A stretch of DNA of 64,000 nt from assembly GCA_021771035.1 (NCBI GenBank), contig JAETPU010000011.1, positions 1 to 64,000 of the forward strand, in the 5' to 3' direction. Positions 15,993-25,229 of this stretch are shown here, piece by piece. The translations under genes and the position numbers were made by a program. The notes beneath the pieces were generated by a model. It was not told where the DNA came from and did not search any database. It was given only the letters and a program-made list of their open reading frames with translations. The stretch comes from Marvinbryantia formatexigens. Its GTDB lineage: Bacteria; Bacillota; Clostridia; Oscillospirales; Ruminococcaceae. Within the stretch, counting starts at the first letter, position 1. Each line of letters opens with the position of its first letter.

Positions 15993-17828
15993 TTGATTAG
16001 AGAGGATTTAAGAAACGTTGCAATTATCGCCCACGTTGACCATGGGAAGACCACCCTTGTGGATGGAATGCTGCGCCAGAGCGGCGCCTTCCGGGACAAC
16101 CAGGTGGTAGAGGACCGCGTGATGGACAGCAATGACTTGGAGCGGGAGCGCGGCATTACAATTTTGGCGAAGAATACCTCCGTGATGTACGGAGACGTAA
16201 AAATCAATATTATCGACACCCCTGGACACGCCGATTTCGGCGGCGAGGTGGAGCGTGTTCTCAAGATGGTCAACGGCGTAATCCTCCTGGTGGATGCGGC
16301 GGAGGGCCCCATGCCCCAGACCCGGTTTGTGCTGTCCAAAGCGCTGGATTTGGGACTGAAAATTATCGTGGTGGTCAATAAGATTGACCGCCCGGATGCC
16401 CGGCTGAGCGAACTGGAGGATGAGGTTCTGGAGCTGCTTCTGGATTTGGACGCCAGCGAGGACCAGCTGGAGAGTCCGATTCTGTACTGTTCGGGCCGTG
16501 ACGGCACCGCCAGCTTCGATTACAATGAGCCCGGGGAGGATTTAAAGCCCCTGTTCAACACCATTTTGGAGCACGTTCCAGCGCCCCAGGGCGACGAGAA
16601 CGGCTCCCTGCAGATTCTGGTTTCCTCTATCGATTACAACGACTATGTGGGCCGGATTGCGGTTGGCCGCGTGGAGCGGGGAGACGTACGGGTGAACCAG
16701 GAGGTTGCCGTTACCCAGTATCCCCACGAGGAGGGAGAGGAAATCACCTCCTACCGCGGACGGGTGGTGAGCCTGTATCAGATCAGCGGCCTGAGCCGTG
16801 TGCCCGTGCAGGAGGCCAAGGTGGGCGATATCGTGTGTATCGCGGGCCTGGAAAAGATCAATATCGGCGAGACCATCTGTGCCACGGACTGTGTGGAACC
16901 TCTGCCCTTTGTGAAAATTTCCGAACCCACTGTGGAGATGACCTTCTCTGTAAACGACAGCCCCTTTGCCGGCAAGGACGGAAAGTTTGTCACCTCTCGG
17001 CATCTGCGGGACAGGCTGTTCCGGGAACTGCTCAAGGATGTCTCGTTAAAGGTGCGGGAGACCGATACCACCGAGAGCTTTACTGTACTGGGCCGTGGCG
17101 AGATGCACCTTTCTATCCTGATTGAGAATATGCGCCGCGAGGGTTTTGAACTGCAGGTGGGGCCGCCCAAGGTTCTCTTCAAGACCGTGAACGGCCAGCG
17201 CTATGAGCCCATCGAGCGGGTGGTCATCGACGTGCCGGAGGATTCCCTGGGCTCAGTCATGCAGAAGATGGGCGAGCGCAAGGGCGAATTGCAGCATATG
17301 ACGCCCCAGGGCAGCCGGATGCGGGTGGAGTTTTTGGTTCCCTCCCGTGGTTTGTTCGGTTACCGCAAGGAATTTTTGACAGATACCCGCGGCGAGGGCA
17401 TCATGAGCGCGGTATTTGAGAAATATGAGCCCTACAAGGGCGACATTCCCCGCCGTTCCGTGGGCTCTCTGATTGCCTTTGAGACCGGGGAAAGCGTCAC
17501 CTACGGCTTATACAATGCCCAGGAGCGCGGAGCCCTGTTTATCGGGCCGGGTGTGCCGGTTTATGAGGGAATGATTGTGGGAGAATCCCCCAAGGCGGAG
17601 GATATTGTAGTCAATGTGTGCAAGCGTAAGCATATGACTAACACCAGAGCCTCCGGAAGCGATGACGCCCTGCGGCTGATTTCTCCTAAAAATATGAGCC
17701 TGGAAGAATGTTTGGAATTCGTCAATGACGATGAGCTGGTGGAGGTGACCCCTCATAACCTGCGTATCCGCAAGCGGATTCTGGATAATGCCCAGCGCGC
17801 CAAGACCGAGGCCAAGCTGAAAAAATAA
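15993..17828 (+). CDS. typA: translational GTPase TypA/BipA
   Basis: 611 residues. It is an EF-G-like ribosome-associated GTPase involved in stress and low-temperature growth and late ribosome assembly. The G domain carries AHVDHGKTTLVDGM, DTPGHADFGGEV and VNKIDRPDA. Domains II, III, V and the TypA-specific C-terminal domain (ending KKRILDNAQRAK-like) follow. I place the start at TTG 15993 because AAGGAG (15977-15982) is ten bases upstream and the protein then begins like other TypA (IREDLRNVAII). ATG at 15945 has a site too close and adds 16 residues absent from the family. Confidence 0.93.
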   Translation: MIREDLRNVAIIAHVDHGKTTLVDGMLRQSGAFRDNQVVEDRVMDSNDLERERGITILAKNTSVMYGDVKINIIDTPGHADFGGEVERVLKMVNGVILLVDAAEGPMPQTRFVLSKALDLGLKIIVVVNKIDRPDARLSELEDEVLELLLDLDASEDQLESPILYCSGRDGTASFDYNEPGEDLKPLFNTILEHVPAPQGDENGSLQILVSSIDYNDYVGRIAVGRVERGDVRVNQEVAVTQYPHEEGEEITSYRGRVVSLYQISGLSRVPVQEAKVGDIVCIAGLEKINIGETICATDCVEPLPFVKISEPTVEMTFSVNDSPFAGKDGKFVTSRHLRDRLFRELLKDVSLKVRETDTTESFTVLGRGEMHLSILIENMRREGFELQVGPPKVLFKTVNGQRYEPIERVVIDVPEDSLGSVMQKMGERKGELQHMTPQGSRMRVEFLVPSRGLFGYRKEFLTDTRGEGIMSAVFEKYEPYKGDIPRRSVGSLIAFETGESVTYGLYNAQERGALFIGPGVPVYEGMIVGESPKAEDIVVNVCKRKHMTNTRASGSDDALRLISPKNMSLEECLEFVNDDELVEVTPHNLRIRKRILDNAQRAKTEAKLKK

Positions 17829-17848
17829 AATTTTAACGTCAAACCTGT

Positions 17849-17880
17849 GAAGAGGTGGGGAGCCGGTTCCTCACCTCTTC
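17849..17880 (+). terminator. hairpin after typA
   Basis: GAAGAGGTG (17849-17857) pairs with CACCTCTTC (17872-17880), and GGA/TCC extends the stem. A good T-run is missing. Confidence 0.5.
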
Positions 17881-18236
17881 TGCTGTATGCCGGCGAAGGG
17901 ACAAGGAAAATATCCCCAATTTGCACCGGAGGTGGGTAACTCCAGTTGCGCAAACCAGGTTATCCGCGGCACTGGCGGAGGCAATGGCAGTATCATAAAA
18001 GCCTTGGGCGGGACAGGCAGGTTCAGCGGCCTGCCCGGCAAAAAAGATTTTAGCATTCCGGATGCCGGGAGACACCGGAGAATCAGGAGACTCTCCATAT
18101 TCCCCGCCAGTCCGCCGTTGTCTGCGCGCTGGTGTTAGTGACTGTATAAAGATTACCGGTGCGGGTTTTGTATGATGGAGTGCAGCTCCATCCTCACGTA
18201 GGGACCGAGCATTTTTAATTGAGGAGGGATGCGAAC

Positions 18237-18755
18237 GTGAAAATCGCGGTTTTAGGCTACAGCGGCAGCGGGAAATCCACGTTGGGAAAATATTTGAGCC
18301 AGCTGTATGGAATTCCAGTTTTGTATCTGGACACCGTCCAGTTTTTGCCCAATTGGCAGGAACGGGATCGGGGAGAGGCAATCGAGATGGTGGCTCAATT
18401 TATGAACCAGGATTCCTGGGTGATTGACGGCAATTACACCGGTTTTTTGCAGAGGGAGCGCCTGGAGCAGGCGGACAAAATCATTTTTTTGAATTTTCAT
18501 CGTGTGGCCTGCCTGCGGCGGGCTTATCGGAGATATCGGCAGAACCGGGGCACCTCCCGGGAAAGTATGGCCAATGGCTGTGCTGAAAAGCTGGACGCTC
18601 AATTTATCTGGTGGATTCTCTATGCGGGCAGAACTGCGGCGCGGCGTCGGCATTACCGCCAGGTAGCGGAGCAGTACCGGGATAAAACTGTAGTGATCAA
18701 AAACCAGCGGGAGCTGGATGCATTCATGAATCGCTTGGAGCCGGATGGAAACTGA
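18237..18755 (+). CDS. P-loop kinase-like protein (FlaR/adenylate-kinase-like)
   Basis: 172 residues. A Walker A loop GYSGSGKST (7-15) begins the protein. It is followed by VLYLDTVQFLPNW, typical of proteins annotated as DNA topology modulation protein FlaR or AAA-family shikimate-kinase-like. An Arg-rich lid follows (RRAYRRYRQNRG). Substrate is unknown. The start is GTG at 18237: GAGGAGGG (18221-18228) has ideal spacing, whereas the frame-opening TTG lies upstream of that site. A terminator follows the stop closely, so it is monocistronic. Confidence 0.75.
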   Translation: MKIAVLGYSGSGKSTLGKYLSQLYGIPVLYLDTVQFLPNWQERDRGEAIEMVAQFMNQDSWVIDGNYTGFLQRERLEQADKIIFLNFHRVACLRRAYRRYRQNRGTSRESMANGCAEKLDAQFIWWILYAGRTAARRRHYRQVAEQYRDKTVVIKNQRELDAFMNRLEPDGN

Positions 18756-18765
18756 AGGCCGCATA

Positions 18766-18810
18766 ACAGGGGAACGCGGCGAGAATTTGCCATGCGCTCC
18801 CCTGTTTCTT
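18766..18810 (+). terminator. terminator after the P-loop gene
   Basis: ACAGGGGA and GCG (from 18766) pair with GCG and TCCCCTGT (to about 18805), with TTCTT following. Confidence 0.75.
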
Positions 18811-19645
18811 GTATCGCCGGAGTTTTGGAACTGTCCCCAAGCCGGATTCCTATAAAATCATAGAAAATAGTCATTGGAGGATAGTCACAAATCTATGACA
18901 GCGGTTCGGTATTTCTCTATAAAAATTATATCATTTGTGTAGAGGTTTATGGGCAAAATATGTTATAATGACATACATAAGAGTTAAACCGGCAAATACC
19001 ATTGTTACGGCTGCGTGTTTTATCACGTGCAGAACGTCCCGGCGGCTTTCTTTTTTTCAATACAATAATTAATTTTGAAATAGAATATCAGGTGGTTTTC
19101 ACCTTATCGCTCAATATTTGGGGGCATTCCTTTCGAAAAAGATCGCTGCACTGGATTGTTCAGGAATTGGATACAATATTCATGCGGAATGCAGACACAG
19201 AGTCCTGTTCGACACTCCAAGAGGCTTTCTTGCCTGCCGAAGGCGTGACGGCGCTTGCGCCATGAGACGTGCAAACTCCAATTTATTCCATACGCAGATG
19301 GAACGGATGATTAGAGAGCTTTTCCTGCTGTCAATCGGCGCTTCAGCTGAAGCGTGGAACATCCGGCTGGCAGAGAATTGGCAGCCGCCTCACGCCCAAA
19401 ACCGAAACAGCGCTTCAGGCGGTGGACTAACATGGAACCGATTTCTCCACGTCTGCATAAAAATATGATTCTAAGAAAACCGGTGTTGCAGGGAAACCAG
19501 GGAGGGTATGGGTTCCTGGTACGGCAGTGGAAAATAAGCATATGCCGGCGTGTGACGCGCACCAGTCAAACGCCTATAGGCAGTGGCGAAGAGCGGGGTT
19601 CCTACGGTATAATGGGTGAATCGATGGAACAGAGGCGGTGGAACC
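18811..19645 (+). other. gene-poor stretch before the small HTH gene
   Basis: A TATAAT box sits at 18964-18969 in an AT-rich patch with no good -35. Frames at 19002-19265 and 19118-19468 overlap, lack ribosome sites and resemble nothing I know. GCGCTTCAGCTGAAGCG at about 19339-19355 is palindromic. A second TATAAT lies near 19604, 40 bases before the HTH gene. Confidence 0.45.
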
Positions 19646-19891
19646 ATGAGCTTTCGTCTGGAAGACCGGGATATCGAGATGGTCAAAACGATTGTTTCTC
19701 AGCTCAGGAGCTGCAGGATTCAGAGAAAGCTCAGCCAGAGCAAGTTGGCAAATCTCTGCGGGATCAGTCTGTCCGAAATCAAGAAGTTGGAAAGCGGACG
19801 AAATTCCAACTTTTCTGTGGTTGTGCTGATCAGAATCATGAGTTGTCTGGGGATGGAAAAGCTGGATCCTCACAGATTTTGGAATTCGTAA
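19646..19891 (+). CDS. small Cro/CI-type helix-turn-helix protein
   Basis: 81 residues, almost entirely one HTH_3 domain: RIQRKLSQSKLANLCGIS supplies the first two helices and LSEIKKLESGRNS the recognition region. No second domain is present, so it would act as a small DNA-binding regulator. I start at ATG 19646 (MSFRLEDRD), where GAGGCGGTGG lies upstream; the frame is open to 19616. Another frame through the same DNA is longer but has no domain. No toxin-like partner is visible beside it. Confidence 0.65.
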   Translation: MSFRLEDRDIEMVKTIVSQLRSCRIQRKLSQSKLANLCGISLSEIKKLESGRNSNFSVVVLIRIMSCLGMEKLDPHRFWNS

Positions 19892-20001
19892 ACGGAAATA
19901 CGGATTGCAGAGGCACCAGGGAAACCGTTCATCCTATACGGGAAATTAAAGATTGGATAAGATGTATGAAAAATAGAAAAAACACTATGCAACATATATT
20001 A

Positions 20002-20091
20002 AATTTGGTATAATAAATGCAACTAAGGATATATAGTTGCGTTTCTTTTACCGTTCTGGTGGCAAGCTGATAGGCGGCCTGCGTTTGACTC
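20002..20091 (+). repeat. structured repeat copy F (D type)
   Basis: TTGGTATAAT (box 20009-20014) leads into GCAACTAT/ATAGTTGC, then TTTCTTTTACCG, TGGTGGCAAGC and GATAGGCGGCCTG. The second half matches unit D at 6101-6138; the first stem has a different sequence but the same position. It ends about 60 bases before the zinc-ribbon gene and could supply its promoter. Confidence 0.7.
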
Positions 20092-20151
20092 AGAAAAGAC
20101 GCTGCCGGCAGACAGTGATGAGGTGATTTTGAAACTGAAGGAGGGAGTTTT

Positions 20152-20403
20152 ATGTGTTTTTGGAGAAAAAAGCCCAAACGGGAAAAGTGTGTGGAGTGCG
20201 GGTATATTTTTACACCGGAGGATACGGGGGATAAATGCCCCATGTGTAAAACCTACCGCCGCTGCCCATTTTGTCAGAATAAAAAAATAGAGCGGATTTT
20301 TCCTTCCAGTATGATGGCGATTAAGACGATCGCTTCCCTGGAGTTCCAGGAGTCCATTGCCCCCAACCAATTCACCTGTAAAAAGTGCGGCCGGCAGTTT
20401 TAG
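20152..20403 (+). CDS. small zinc-ribbon protein
   Basis: 83 residues with six or more zinc-ligand cysteines in CxxC pairs: CVECG, CPMC, CPFC and the C-terminal CKKCGRQF, enough for two ribbons. There are no other domains or membrane segments. GAAGGAGGGAG lies upstream of ATG 20152. A strong bidirectional terminator follows. The function is unknown; such proteins often bind nucleic acid or act as metal-binding adaptors. Confidence 0.65.
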   Translation: MCFWRKKPKREKCVECGYIFTPEDTGDKCPMCKTYRRCPFCQNKKIERIFPSSMMAIKTIASLEFQESIAPNQFTCKKCGRQF

Positions 20404-20504
20404 TGCCTGTGATTGAGTGCCGCAGCGGGAGCAGCTTATCGGGAAATCCAGCACACGCCTTTCCTTGCTGGGGAAAAAGTCAGGCCGTTATTATGAGGGC
20501 ATCA

Positions 20505-20542
20505 AAAAGCGCCGGAACACCACGAAATGTTCCGGCGCTTTT
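20505..20542. terminator. bidirectional terminator
   Basis: AAAAGCGCCGGAACA (20505-20519) pairs with TGTTCCGGCGCTTTT (20528-20542). A-run and T-run flank the stem, so it can serve the zinc-ribbon gene (+) and the acetyltransferase (-). Confidence 0.9.
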
Positions 20543-20611
20543 ATACTGCTTTTCATTAAAAAATCCCAGTGCTCTGAGAAAAATTTTCCGTGAGCATCAG
20601 CCGGTTCAGAC

Positions 20612-21247
20612 TTATTCTACAAAGGAATGGCTCATGATATAGAATTCCTCCTGGCTGCGCTGGTAGCAGCGCTCCAGCTTTTCCAGGCTGTCATCATATT
20701 GACGCGCTTTCTCCTCGTCAATCTCCATTGCCGGGCTCTCGTGATAGACCCATCTTCTGCCGTTCAATGCGTTGGGAACCAGTTCCTTTACCATCATCGC
20801 TGCCGGGAATTTCCCGTTTTCCAGGGAGACCTGAAATTTTTTACAGCTCTGAAAGCCGCGGCTTACATAGTTCATCGGGCTGCCAAAGATGACGATGGCG
20901 TCATACCCCAGCTGCACCGCCCGCAGAAAGGAGTATTCCATGAGCTTCTTCCCGTATCCCTTTCTCTGGTATTCGGGCTGAATACTCACGGGACCAAACG
21001 TGAGTATTTCCTTTTCCGCTCCGGTTTCGTCTACCAGCCGAGCCTTTGTATACATGATGTTTCCGATAATTTTCTCATCTTCTTCGATCACGAAGTCCAA
21101 CTCCGGGATAAAATCCTCATGCCCGCGCATGATATGAACCAAGTAGTGTTCGGCGCATCCTGGGACATAGAGGTTATAAAAGGCCCTCCGGGTAATTTCT
21201 TCCACAATCTGATAATCTGCGGGGGTTTCATTTCGTATGGTAACCAT
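20612..21247 (-). CDS. GNAT-family N-acetyltransferase
   Basis: 211 residues. The acetyl-CoA-binding motif A is visible as FGPVSIQPEYQRKGYGKKLM (Q/R-x-x-G-x-G). A central DFVIEEDEKIIGNIMY strand and YDAIVIFGSPMNYVSRGFQ follow, the latter typical of the YhbS-like branch. The acceptor substrate is unknown. The RBS AGAAAGGAAAC precedes ATG 21247. It is convergent with the zinc-ribbon gene across the shared terminator. Confidence 0.85.
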   Translation of the reverse strand: MVTIRNETPADYQIVEEITRRAFYNLYVPGCAEHYLVHIMRGHEDFIPELDFVIEEDEKIIGNIMYTKARLVDETGAEKEILTFGPVSIQPEYQRKGYGKKLMEYSFLRAVQLGYDAIVIFGSPMNYVSRGFQSCKKFQVSLENGKFPAAMMVKELVPNALNGRRWVYHESPAMEIDEEKARQYDDSLEKLERCYQRSQEEFYIMSHSFVE

Positions 21248-21638
21248 ATGAGTTGTTTCCTTTCTCTGCCGGCCCTGTCAGCGGCCGTACGAATCCTTTT
21301 TCAGTATAGCATGGCCAAAAAGAACCATCAAGGGGAAACGTTAGGGTGCGCGCCGCTCATTTCTGCTGTGCCAATGGCTCTGTGCGTTTCGCTGGGGGTA
21401 AAAACAGATAACCATCCGGATAAGTATAGTTACGTTATGCAGTGTGATTCCACTGGATGTGGGAATGGATGATTGATAAAATTGAATTTTTTGAAAATTT
21501 TTCAAATGATATCCCGAATCTCAGCCGGAATAATTCAGAGGAAAGCGCGCAGACTAGAAATATCCCAAGCATACCGGCGCTTTGGTTTGAGGCGCACGGT
21601 TGGGCATTCCTCATATTCAACAGATAGGAGTGGAATCC

Positions 21639-21845
21639 ATGGATAAGTTGGCACTCATTCTCGTTATAATCGGCGCTCTCAACTGGGGTCTGGTTGGTAT
21701 TTTCCAATTCGACCTGGTTGCCTGGATCTTCGGCGGCTCTGCTGCCATGATCAGCCGGATTATTTATACGCTGGTCGCTCTGGCCGGTGTGTGGGCCATC
21801 TCTCTGCTGTTCCGCGACACTGCCGCGGCAGACAGCCGGGAATAA
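21639..21845 (+). CDS. DUF378 membrane protein
   Basis: 68 residues with two membrane helices: LALILVIIGALNWGLVGIF (about 4-22) and IIYTLVALAGVWAISLLF (about 43-60). The ALNWGLVGIF core is characteristic of DUF378 (YuzA-like), whose function is unknown. The start at 21639 follows ATAGGAG; the upstream frame from 21600 has no site. A terminator follows the stop. Confidence 0.85.
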   Translation: MDKLALILVIIGALNWGLVGIFQFDLVAWIFGGSAAMISRIIYTLVALAGVWAISLLFRDTAAADSRE

Positions 21846-22263
21846 CCAATTTCCCCAGGGTTCATGAGCTCAAGGACGCTTTGGCGCTGAAAATGCAGCC
21901 TAAGGCATGAGTTTGTGAAGACAAAAACCGCTGCAAGCTTGCAGCGGTTTTTCTATTTGTAATCTCTGCGTCCATCTGGAAAGGCTGTATGTGTAACAGA
22001 CGAGATGAAAGTCCATCCTGTATCACCGCGGGCAGGGGAGCGAAAGGACGATGGAACGCAAACGGCAAGGTCAGTCCCAGGCGCCTGTTTGACGCCCTGA
22101 GTCCCGGGGCGTCGCGCTTGCGGGAGATGGTACGCGGAGGAGTTTGTTGTGTACGCTGAATTAGAAAGGTGGCATTCACAGGCATGGGCCCTGGCGATGC
22201 TTCACAGCTCTGTCAGGGACTGGGAGCGTTTGCGGCCCGTTCCTGTCCTGGGGACAATCAGAA
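21846..22263 (+). other. intergenic with one terminator
   Basis: Apart from the terminator at 21923-21952 I see nothing supportable. The GC-rich part at 22000-22250 has short frames on both strands without ribosome sites. Confidence 0.5.
21923..21952. terminator. terminator after the DUF378 gene
   Basis: AAAAACCGCTGCAA pairs with TTGCAGCGGTTTTT around a GC centre; it is symmetric and could work in both directions. Confidence 0.9.
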
Positions 22264-23052
22264 CTATCCTCGGGTAAATATGGGGACCAGCAGCGTGAGC
22301 ACCCCATAGATAATGGGCTGGTGCAGGACATAGACAATCAGGGTATGACGCCCAATCCAGGCCAGGGGACGCAGGCGGGAATTGGTCCAGATCCCCGGCA
22401 GCGGATTCTGGGTACTTTTGCGGCGTTTATTCAGCCAGCTGCCCGCTGCAGCCCCGCATAAAAATAAAAACAGCCAGGGGATGAGCGGATAATAGTCAGC
22501 CGAGGAAAAACTGCTGGAGGGCAGACCCAGCCAGAAGAGCCAGGAGGTTTGATAGAGCCCTTCGGGCAGGGGAATCAGGCGGGCCAGCAAAAAGCCGTCC
22601 GGAACATAATAGGTAAGGATAAACAGCCCGAGGCCCAGGAAGAATCCGACAGCCCATGGGATGCGCTGCCAAAATCGGTGAATCAGAGCAAAGAGGAGCG
22701 AGCAAACCCCAAGCAAATGCAGAACACCGAATACAATGAGCTGGGAGGGCATAACAAGGGCGGTGGCAAGGGTCATCCCCATGGCGACGGCAAAGATTTG
22801 AAGCCCATGCCGGGCCGGACTGCGGGAGAACTGAGCGGACACGCCGCTGATAAACACAAAGGAGACGCCGATACTAACTTGGAATGCCCGCATCCCATCA
22901 GTGTAAAACCAGGGCATCCGGCAGCCAAAGAGGATTGCCAGATCGTACAGAGTGTGGTAGCACAGCATGGCCAGCAGGGCCAGCCCCCGGTACTGATCCA
23001 GCAGGGTGATACGGCCCGGGACGGGATTTGCCGCTGAGTTTTTTTTAAGCAA
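22264..23052 (-). CDS. heparan-alpha-glucosaminide acetyltransferase-like membrane protein
   Basis: About 262 residues and at least seven hydrophobic helices. The opening RITLLDQYRGLALLAMLCYHTLYDL matches the DUF1624/HGSNAT catalytic-domain family (pieces RITLLDQYRG and AMLCYHTLYD), which moves acyl groups across the membrane onto sugars. The C-terminal WIGRHTLIVYVLHQPIIYG is also typical. I place the start at TTG 23052, nine bases after GGGAGG. The frame is open to 23115, but that portion is crossed by a hairpin (23074-23103). It lies downstream of the DUF4358 lipoprotein gene on the same strand. Confidence 0.7.
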   Translation of the reverse strand: MLKKNSAANPVPGRITLLDQYRGLALLAMLCYHTLYDLAILFGCRMPWFYTDGMRAFQVSIGVSFVFISGVSAQFSRSPARHGLQIFAVAMGMTLATALVMPSQLIVFGVLHLLGVCSLLFALIHRFWQRIPWAVGFFLGLGLFILTYYVPDGFLLARLIPLPEGLYQTSWLFWLGLPSSSFSSADYYPLIPWLFLFLCGAAAGSWLNKRRKSTQNPLPGIWTNSRLRPLAWIGRHTLIVYVLHQPIIYGVLTLLVPIFTRG

Positions 23053-23073
23053 AACGGTTTGCCTCCCAACAAA

Positions 23074-23103
23074 GGCCTCAGGACGGAAAGACCGCCTGAG
23101 GCC
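23074..23103 (-). terminator. hairpin between DUF4358 gene and acyltransferase gene
   Basis: On the minus strand CCTCAGG and CCTGAGG form a stem with GGC/GCC extension, followed by CTTTGTT. It may attenuate read-through from the lipoprotein gene. Confidence 0.5.
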
Positions 23104-23127
23104 TGAATTCATCACTGAACCGTATGG

Positions 23128-23634
23128 TCAGATTAAATATTGCTCGATGATTTTTTTTGCGCTTTCATTGTCCGGCAGCATCAGCATAATCACATAGCCG
23201 CCCCGCTCGTAAATCTCCGCGCCCTTGGAAATTGCATAGGAGTTGTGAATATCATAATTTTCGCACTGAGCCATACGGGCTTGCTGGCGGCTGGAAAAGG
23301 CGTCCAGCACGTCCTGCTTTTTCCCTTCGGCCGGTTTGACGATACATACATCGGACACACCATACCGGAAATCCGTATACCGGACGGCATATTCCTCCAC
23401 ATCCTCTGGATCCAGAAAGAATTCTTCCTTTAAAATCTGATCCGTGGCATCGGCCAAGGTGGAATTTTCAACATTGGCGTACACCGCATTGATGACCTCG
23501 GAGAGCTTTTCCTGAGCGGTCTGCTGGGAGGTTTCCTCCTGAGAGGAGGAATTGGTATCGGAACTTCCGGAACAGCCGGCCAACGGGATAACCATCATCG
23601 CAAGGGCAAACAGCAGGCAAATGATTCGTTTCAT
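23128..23634 (-). CDS. DUF4358 lipoprotein
   Basis: 168 residues. The N-terminus MKRIICLLFALAMM runs to a lipobox IPLAGC, so the mature protein is anchored by a lipid at Cys. A Ser/Gln-rich linker (about 23-40) leads to a conserved alpha/beta region with DVCIVKPAEGKKQDV and YVIMLMLPDN, matching DUF4358. Function is unknown. ATG 23634 follows GAAAGGAG; the GTG just before it would add one residue. The acyltransferase-like gene lies downstream on the same strand. Confidence 0.8.
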   Translation of the reverse strand: MKRIICLLFALAMMVIPLAGCSGSSDTNSSSQEETSQQTAQEKLSEVINAVYANVENSTLADATDQILKEEFFLDPEDVEEYAVRYTDFRYGVSDVCIVKPAEGKKQDVLDAFSSRQQARMAQCENYDIHNSYAISKGAEIYERGGYVIMLMLPDNESAKKIIEQYLI

Positions 23635-24103
23635 CACGAAATACTCCTTTCTCAAACTTGTTGCCAAACGGCAACCCATAGGCCGCTAACAAAAAGAGCG
23701 GCGCTGTGCCGTTAAAAAGCGGCATGAAAAATTAATAGCTTCCAGGCGGCAAAACGGAAAAAATTCTGCAAAAGGGCGCAAAACCCCTTTTACAGAGAAC
23801 TTGTGTCACTGGATTGGACCCGATTGGGAGAGCTGGTGTACTTGCAGGAACGCCACTGCCTATGAGAACCTGTCCTCATCAACGGACAGCCTCCAGCGGG
23901 CGCCGGGCGGCTGCAAATCTCTTGAGGCAGTCGGCTTTGCAACAGTTATTTGATATGTCTGGTAAAAATCCTTCTCAAGCGGTTTTAAGAAAAGGCCCCG
24001 GCAGGAGACAGAAGTTATTTTGGGAAAAGGGTGCGGATAATCTTGAAACCGGGAAGGATACGAATTTTCTTTGATGGCGGGAACCATAGGTCTTGAAACC
24101 GTT

Positions 24104-24352
24104 TCAAAGTGTTCCTATGGGGGATATTTGGTCTGAAATAAACGGATGGTTTTCCTTTTCTATCACAAGAAAGCCTATCCCGTTATCCTTGATACGAAGA
24201 ATGACGTCCTGCTTTTTGATATATGGAAATAGAATCTGGCGGTTTGCGGTTCCGTCGACCATAGCAGCGTTAAATTCCTCTGTCCAAGGGTTCCACTCAA
24301 CTATTTTTGGTAGATAGGACGAAAAAATGACGATTTTCTTGTGATGTAACAA
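24104..24352 (-). CDS. doubtful small protein in AT-rich island
   Basis: A possible 82-residue protein with a TTG start, ending in KENHPFISDQISPIGTL. It has no ribosome site that I would trust and no recognisable domain. The amino-acid composition looks protein-like and base composition differs from the neighbourhood. It may be a fragment of a foreign gene rather than a working one. Confidence 0.25.
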   Translation of the reverse strand: MLHHKKIVIFSSYLPKIVEWNPWTEEFNAAMVDGTANRQILFPYIKKQDVILRIKDNGIGFLVIEKENHPFISDQISPIGTL

Positions 24353-24443
24353 AAAAATTATAACGGAAATGATGGGAAAGTCAAGGGAAAACTCAATAAT
24401 TTCAAAATACTGTCACAATTGGCGGGGAATTCGCCAGGAACTT

Positions 24444-24475
24444 AAAAAAGCGTCTGTATCCGCAGATACAGACGC
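24444..24475 (-). terminator. terminator of lexA
   Basis: GCGTCTGTATC and GATACAGACGC (24450-24475) form the stem. On the minus strand a run of six T follows. It lies about 140 bases after the lexA stop. Confidence 0.85.
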
Positions 24476-24613
24476 AGAACGCCATCAGGATTGGAGACAG
24501 CCGGTTTTTTAATTGGCAAAGCCAAAGGCCAAACGCAGCCGCACGCCGGTGGGCGCCGTCAAGAAAGTGAAATAAAGGAGGAATCTGGTAACACAAAAAA
24601 GCTGAGGCCTGGG

Positions 24614-25198
24614 TCAGTCGTAGTAACGGATCAGGGAAACGACTTTGCCGAGAATCGAGACCTCGTCCACAATGATGGGATCCATGGTATCATTTTCCGG
24701 CTGCAGGCGGAAATGGCCGTCTTCCTTATAAAAGCGTTTTACCGTGGCTTCATCCTCCACCAGGGCCACCACGATTTCCCCGTTTTGAGCATAGGGGGTT
24801 TTACGCACAATGATCACATCGCCGTCATAAATACCTACATTAATCATGCTTTCGCCCTTGACGTGCAGGGCAAAGAGATTTTCCGAGGAGTTGGCCTCCA
24901 TACGGTAGGGGATATAGTCCTCAATATTTTCTACAGCCAGGATAGGCGTCCCGGCGGCAACCGTACCCACCAGAGGAACACGGGCGGCGGCGCGGGGCTG
25001 AGCCAGGCGAATAGAGCGATTGAGGTTTTCGCCCCGGATGATGTATCCCTTTTCCTCCAGTTCCTTGAGGTATTTGTGAACTGTGGAGGTAGATTTGATT
25101 GACAGGGTGGAACAAATTTCCCGCACGGACGGCGGGACTCCATCGTCGATACAATCCTCTACATATTTCAAAATGCGCGCTGCCTTTTCGCTGAGCAT
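24614..25198 (-). CDS. lexA: LexA repressor
   Basis: 194 residues. An N-terminal winged helix (about 1-65, with PSVREICSTLSI and STVHKYLKELEEKGYI) binds SOS operators. The S24 domain follows. The cleavage site Ala82-Gly83 in VGTVAAGTP, the nucleophile Ser117 in KGESM and the lysine K154 in ATVKRF are all present, so RecA-stimulated self-cleavage should work. A promoter TTGAAA-18-TATGAT lies upstream with an SOS-like near-palindrome between the boxes, suggesting autoregulation. A candidate RNA gene runs divergently. Confidence 0.95.
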   Translation of the reverse strand: MLSEKAARILKYVEDCIDDGVPPSVREICSTLSIKSTSTVHKYLKELEEKGYIIRGENLNRSIRLAQPRAAARVPLVGTVAAGTPILAVENIEDYIPYRMEANSSENLFALHVKGESMINVGIYDGDVIIVRKTPYAQNGEIVVALVEDEATVKRFYKEDGHFRLQPENDTMDPIIVDEVSILGKVVSLIRYYD

Positions 25199-25229
25199 AA
25201 TTTTTACCGCCTCTCACGTTCTTTTTTCT

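Larger units (their letters stand above)
23635..24613. other. gene-poor region upstream of the DUF4358 gene
   Basis: About 1 kb. GTTGCC-aaac-GGCAAC (about 23661-23676) is a hairpin just upstream of the lipoprotein gene. The 24090-24420 part is markedly AT-richer than its surroundings and contains a doubtful 82-codon frame (listed separately). The lexA terminator lies at 24444-24475. Confidence 0.5.

Noticed and set aside
19354-20013. A 219-codon frame overlapping the small HTH gene
   Set aside because: The HTH domain lies in the other frame with a proper site; this frame has no domain and runs into the repeat.
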